Assembly (NCBI RefSeq): GCF_025961225.1
Contig: NZ_JAOQNG010000001.1
Coordinates: 1,662,501-1,726,500, forward strand
Direction of reading: 5' to 3'
DNA: 64,000 nt
Origin: Azospirillum canadense
GTDB lineage: Bacteria; Pseudomonadota; Alphaproteobacteria; Azospirillales; Azospirillaceae
The number at the start of each line of letters is the position of its first letter. Within the stretch, counting starts at the first letter, position 1. A program made the translations under genes and the position numbers. The notes beneath the pieces were generated by a model that was not told where the DNA came from, made no database searches, and worked only from the letters and a program-made list of their open reading frames with translations. Below, piece after piece: positions 61,313 to 64,000 of the stretch.

Positions 61313-62095
61313 TCAATGATTCAGGATCTGGCTGAGGAACAGCTTGGTACGGTCGGACTGCGGGCTGTTGAAGAACTCGTTCGGCGTGTTCTGTTCGACG
61401 ATCTCGCCGCGGTCCATGAAGATGACGCGGTCGGCGACGGACTTGGCGAAGCCCATTTCGTGCGTGACGCACAGCATGGTCATGCCGTCTTCGGCCAGCC
61501 CGATCATGACGTCCAGCACCTCCTTCACCATCTCCGGATCGAGCGCCGAGGTCGGCTCGTCGAACAGCATGACCTTCGGGTTCATGCACAGCGACCGGGC
61601 GATGGCGACGCGCTGCTGCTGGCCGCCGGACAGCTGGCCGGGGTACTTGTGCGCCTGCTCGGCGATGCGCACCCGGTTCAGGTACTTCATCGCCAGCTCC
61701 TCCGCCTCCGCCTTCGGCTTCTTGCGGACCCAGATCGGCGCCAGGGTGCAGTTCTCCAGGACCGTCAGGTGCGGGAACAGGTTGAAGTGCTGGAACACCA
61801 TGCCGACTTCGCGGCGGACCAGCTCGATGTTCTTCAGGTTGCCGGTCAGCTCGATGCCGTCGACGACGATGTTGCCCTTCTGGTGCTCCTCCAGCCGGTT
61901 CAGGCAGCGGATCAGCGTCGACTTGCCAGATCCCGACGGGCCGCAGATGACGATCCGCTCGCCCTTCTGGACCGACAGGTTGATGTTCCGCAGGACGTGG
62001 AACTCTCCGTACCACTTGTGCACGTCCTGGCACCGGATGACTTCCCCGCCTGCCGGGAAGGTGCGCTTGGTGCTCACGGCTTCGGCCATGCTCAT
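61313..62095 (-). CDS. aapP: General L-amino-acid ABC transporter ATP-binding protein
   Basis: The 260-residue ATPase has Walker [13 protein letters not shown], the signature [15 protein letters not shown], Walker [13 protein letters not shown] and the H-loop VTHEMGF. It matches AapP/GlnQ-type polar amino-acid importers; position behind aapM supports aapP. It lies 20 bp after aapM. No clear terminator follows. Confidence 0.94.
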   Translation of the reverse strand: MSMAEAVSTKRTFPAGGEVIRCQDVHKWYGEFHVLRNINLSVQKGERIVICGPSGSGKSTLIRCLNRLEEHQKGNIVVDGIELTGNLKNIELVRREVGMVFQHFNLFPHLTVLENCTLAPIWVRKKPKAEAEELAMKYLNRVRIAEQAHKYPGQLSGGQQQRVAIARSLCMNPKVMLFDEPTSALDPEMVKEVLDVMIGLAEDGMTMLCVTHEMGFAKSVADRVIFMDRGEIVEQNTPNEFFNSPQSDRTKLFLSQILNH

Positions 62096-62115
62096 GTCTA
62101 ACCCCTTTCCCTTTT

Positions 62116-63219
62116 TTAGCGGCGGTGACCGCGACGCAGATCGCGTTCAAGCTTTTGGCTGTACTTGGACATCGAGAAGCAGAAAACCCAGTAGATGACG
62201 CCGATGAACAGGTACGCCTCGCGGTAGAAGCCGCGCCACGCCGGATCGGACAGCGCCGCCTTGGCGGTGCCGAGCAGGTCGTACAGGCCGATGATGATCA
62301 CCAGCGAGGTGTCCTTGAAGAAGCTGATGAAGGTGTTCACCAGCGGCGGGATGGAGATGGCGAGCGCCTGCGGCAGGATGATCTTGCGCATCGCCTGCCA
62401 GTAGTTCAGGCCCAGCGCGTCGGCCGCTTCGTACTGCCCCTTGGGGATCGCCTGCAGGCCGCCGCGGATGGCTTCGGCCATGTAGGCCGCGGCGAACATG
62501 ATGAAGGCGATCTGCGCGCGCAGCAGCTTGTCGATGTTCACGCCGGTCGGCAGGAACAGCGGGAACATGACGGAGGCCATGAACAGCAGGCTGATCAGCG
62601 GAACGCCGCGGATCAGCTCGATGTAGGTCACCGACACGACGCGGATCGCCGGCAACTGCGACCGGCGGCCGAGCGCCAGCAGGATCGACGCCGGGAAGGC
62701 GACGGACAGGCCGATCACCGACAGCATCAGCGTCAGCGGCAGGCCGCCCCACAGCGTGTTCTCGACGTAGCTGAGGCCGAACACCCCGCCCCACATCAGG
62801 ATCGCCACGGCGGCGATGCCGAGGACCCAGGCCAGCCCAAGCCACGGCTTCCAGAAGCGGCGGTCGCAGCTGACCAGGACCAGCGCGATGATGATGGCGA
62901 TGGTCACCAGCGGGCGCCACTGCTGCTCGTACGGGAAGGTGCCGAACAGGATGAAGCGCAGCTTCTCGCTGACGAAGGTCCAGCAGGCGCCGCCGTTCGC
63001 GCGGCACTCCTGGGGCGTCGTGCCGATGGCGTTGGCGTGGAAGATCAGCCAGTCGAGCAGCGGCGGAATCGCCCGCGCCAGCCCGTAGAAGATCAGGATG
63101 GTGAGGAGCGCGTTGTACCAGCTGTTGAACAGGTTGTTGCGCAGCCACGCGATGGGGCCGACGGTGTTGGACGGCGGCCGTTCGTCGGGGATACTTCCGG
63201 TGTGGACGTTCTCAGTCAT
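62116..63219 (-). CDS. aapM: General L-amino-acid ABC transporter permease AapM
   Basis: A 367-residue permease with an extended N-terminus, two early helices and the C-terminal HisM-type core. The core shows the docking motif [25 protein letters not shown] and the [13 protein letters not shown] region. The wide loop between the first helices is characteristic of AapM over short HisM proteins. It starts five bases after the aapQ stop. Confidence 0.94.
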   Translation of the reverse strand: MTENVHTGSIPDERPPSNTVGPIAWLRNNLFNSWYNALLTILIFYGLARAIPPLLDWLIFHANAIGTTPQECRANGGACWTFVSEKLRFILFGTFPYEQQWRPLVTIAIIIALVLVSCDRRFWKPWLGLAWVLGIAAVAILMWGGVFGLSYVENTLWGGLPLTLMLSVIGLSVAFPASILLALGRRSQLPAIRVVSVTYIELIRGVPLISLLFMASVMFPLFLPTGVNIDKLLRAQIAFIMFAAAYMAEAIRGGLQAIPKGQYEAADALGLNYWQAMRKIILPQALAISIPPLVNTFISFFKDTSLVIIIGLYDLLGTAKAALSDPAWRGFYREAYLFIGVIYWVFCFSMSKYSQKLERDLRRGHRR

Positions 63220-63224
63220 GGCCG

Positions 63225-64000
63225 TCAGCGCTCCACCAGCGCGATGCGCTTGTTGTACCAGTTCATGAAGATCGAGATGCCGAGGCTGATCGTCAGGTAG
63301 GTGCCCATGATCATCGCCACGCCTTCGATCGCCTGGCCGGTCTGGTTCAGCGTCGTGTTGGCGATGGAGACGAGGTCCGGGTAGCCAATGGCGAGCGCCA
63401 ACGAGCTGTTCTTGGTCAGGTTCAGGTACTGGCTGGTCAGCGGCGGCACGATCACCCGCAGCGCCTGCGGCAGGACCACGAGGCGCAGCGTCCGCCCGCT
63501 GTTGAGGCCGAGCGCCCGCGCGGCTTCCGTCTGGCCCCAGTTCACGGCGATGATGCCGCTGCGCACCACCTCGGCGATGAAGGCCGCGGTGTAGACGGTC
63601 AGGCCGGTCAGGATCGCGAAGAACTCCGGCGAGATCACCGAACCGCCGCGGAAGTTGAAGCCCGCCAACTGCGGGACGTCCAGCGCCGTCGGCGCGCCGC
63701 CCGCGATATAGGCGATCAGCGGAAAGACGATGACGAGGCCAAGCGTCGTCAGGCCCGTCGGGAACGGCAGGCCGGTCCGCGCCTGGCGCGTCTTCGCCCA
63801 GCGGTGCACGAAGATGGCCACGATCACCGCCAGGGCGAGCGCGAATCCCATCTCACCCCAGACCGGGTCCGCGACGGGAACCGGCACGAACAGCCCGCGC
63901 TGCGACAGGAACACGCCCGGAATCGGGTTCAGCGCCTGGCGCACCGGCGGCATGCTGTCCGACACGATTGCGTACCAGAAGAACAGCTGCAGCAGCGGCG
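63225..64000 (-). CDS. aapQ: General L-amino-acid ABC transporter permease AapQ, 5' end outside window
   Basis: The frame is open to the right edge, so the start lies beyond 64000; 258 codons plus stop are visible. The docking motif is QTEAARALGLNSGRTLRLVVLPQALRVIVPPLTSQYLNLTKNSSLA, in which TEAARALGLNSGRT is the conserved loop. Near the edge, the peptide LLQLFFWYAIVSDSMPP is typical of the AapQ N-terminal half. The substrate-binding gene aapJ is expected beyond the window. Confidence 0.92.
   Translation of the reverse strand, partial: PLLQLFFWYAIVSDSMPPVRQALNPIPGVFLSQRGLFVPVPVADPVWGEMGFALALAVIVAIFVHRWAKTRQARTGLPFPTGLTTLGLVIVFPLIAYIAGGAPTALDVPQLAGFNFRGGSVISPEFFAILTGLTVYTAAFIAEVVRSGIIAVNWGQTEAARALGLNSGRTLRLVVLPQALRVIVPPLTSQYLNLTKNSSLALAIGYPDLVSIANTTLNQTGQAIEGVAMIMGTYLTISLGISIFMNWYNKRIALVER

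Noticed and set aside
60224..62101. 625-codon open plus-strand frame opposite hisC and aapP
   Set aside because: Mirror frame of recognised genes.
1..64000. CRISPR arrays, prophage genes and toxin-antitoxin modules
   Set aside because: No regularly spaced repeats, phage structural genes or recognisable toxin-antitoxin pairs were seen anywhere in the window.

Overview
The window is 64 kb of GC-rich chromosomal DNA from an alphaproteobacterium. Gene content and order (rlpA-dac-tmk-holB-metG-tatD, pcm-tolC-popZ-valS, a MucR/Ros regulator, PopZ, Aap amino-acid transporter) point to the Rhodospirillales, most likely Azospirillum or a close relative. That placement is inference from gene content, not from a database search. 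Most of the window is housekeeping; real accessory content is one insertion sequence and a few lineage-specific genes.

Layout. 1-2164: a methyltransferase-like gene on the minus strand, split by a complete IS256-family element (231-1656) with an 8-bp target duplication. 2239-8830: SDR reductase, uvrC (preceded by a DnaA-box cluster), pgsA, then a molybdenum-cofactor group mobB, moeA, moaD, moaE. 8931-14280: MORN-repeat exported protein, LysE-type exporter, alpha/beta hydrolase, acetyltransferase, TPR/GT9-like protein and a small gene with its own terminator. 14512-18962: cytoplasmic globin-coupled chemoreceptor, rpoH, acetyltransferase, MucR-type regulator and HU. 19326-24552: TerC, HAD phosphatase, pyruvyl-transferase plus FAD oxidoreductase pair, and an unknown protein.

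24589-33105 is a polyamine block: puuB and puuA (gamma-glutamylation route of putrescine use) diverge from each other, followed by potFGHI (putrescine import) and agmatine deiminase (agmatine to N-carbamoylputrescine). 33237-36854 holds a small protein, a PP2C phosphatase, a DUF4384 protein and an LprI-like exported protein.

36861-45544 is a long minus-strand run (YdcF-like, rlpA, dac, tmk, DUF2147, holB, metG, tatD, PhnP-like) combining cell-wall, DNA-replication and translation genes. 45751-51758 is a second minus-strand run: pcm, rhodanese, tolC, popZ with a 22-proline tract, valS. Two tRNA genes (Cys, Asn) with clear promoters and terminators follow at 52.0-52.4 kb. 52537-60087 carries small proteins, a protease-like PDZ protein that has lost all three catalytic residues, a Nudix hydrolase, a sulfur/cysteine group (cysteine synthase, AlaX, mercaptopyruvate sulfurtransferase), two overlapping acetyltransferases and an EamA transporter. 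60095-64000 holds a HisC-type aminotransferase and the aapP-aapM-aapQ amino-acid ABC transporter, with aapQ running off the right edge.

I did not find a CRISPR array, prophage, toxin-antitoxin module or an obvious new multi-gene system. The most unusual items are the catalytically dead HtrA-like protein, the MucR homologue lacking a zinc ligand, the DnaA-box cluster, the perfect 25-bp hairpin repeat, and the proline-rich small ORF ahead of agmatine deiminase.
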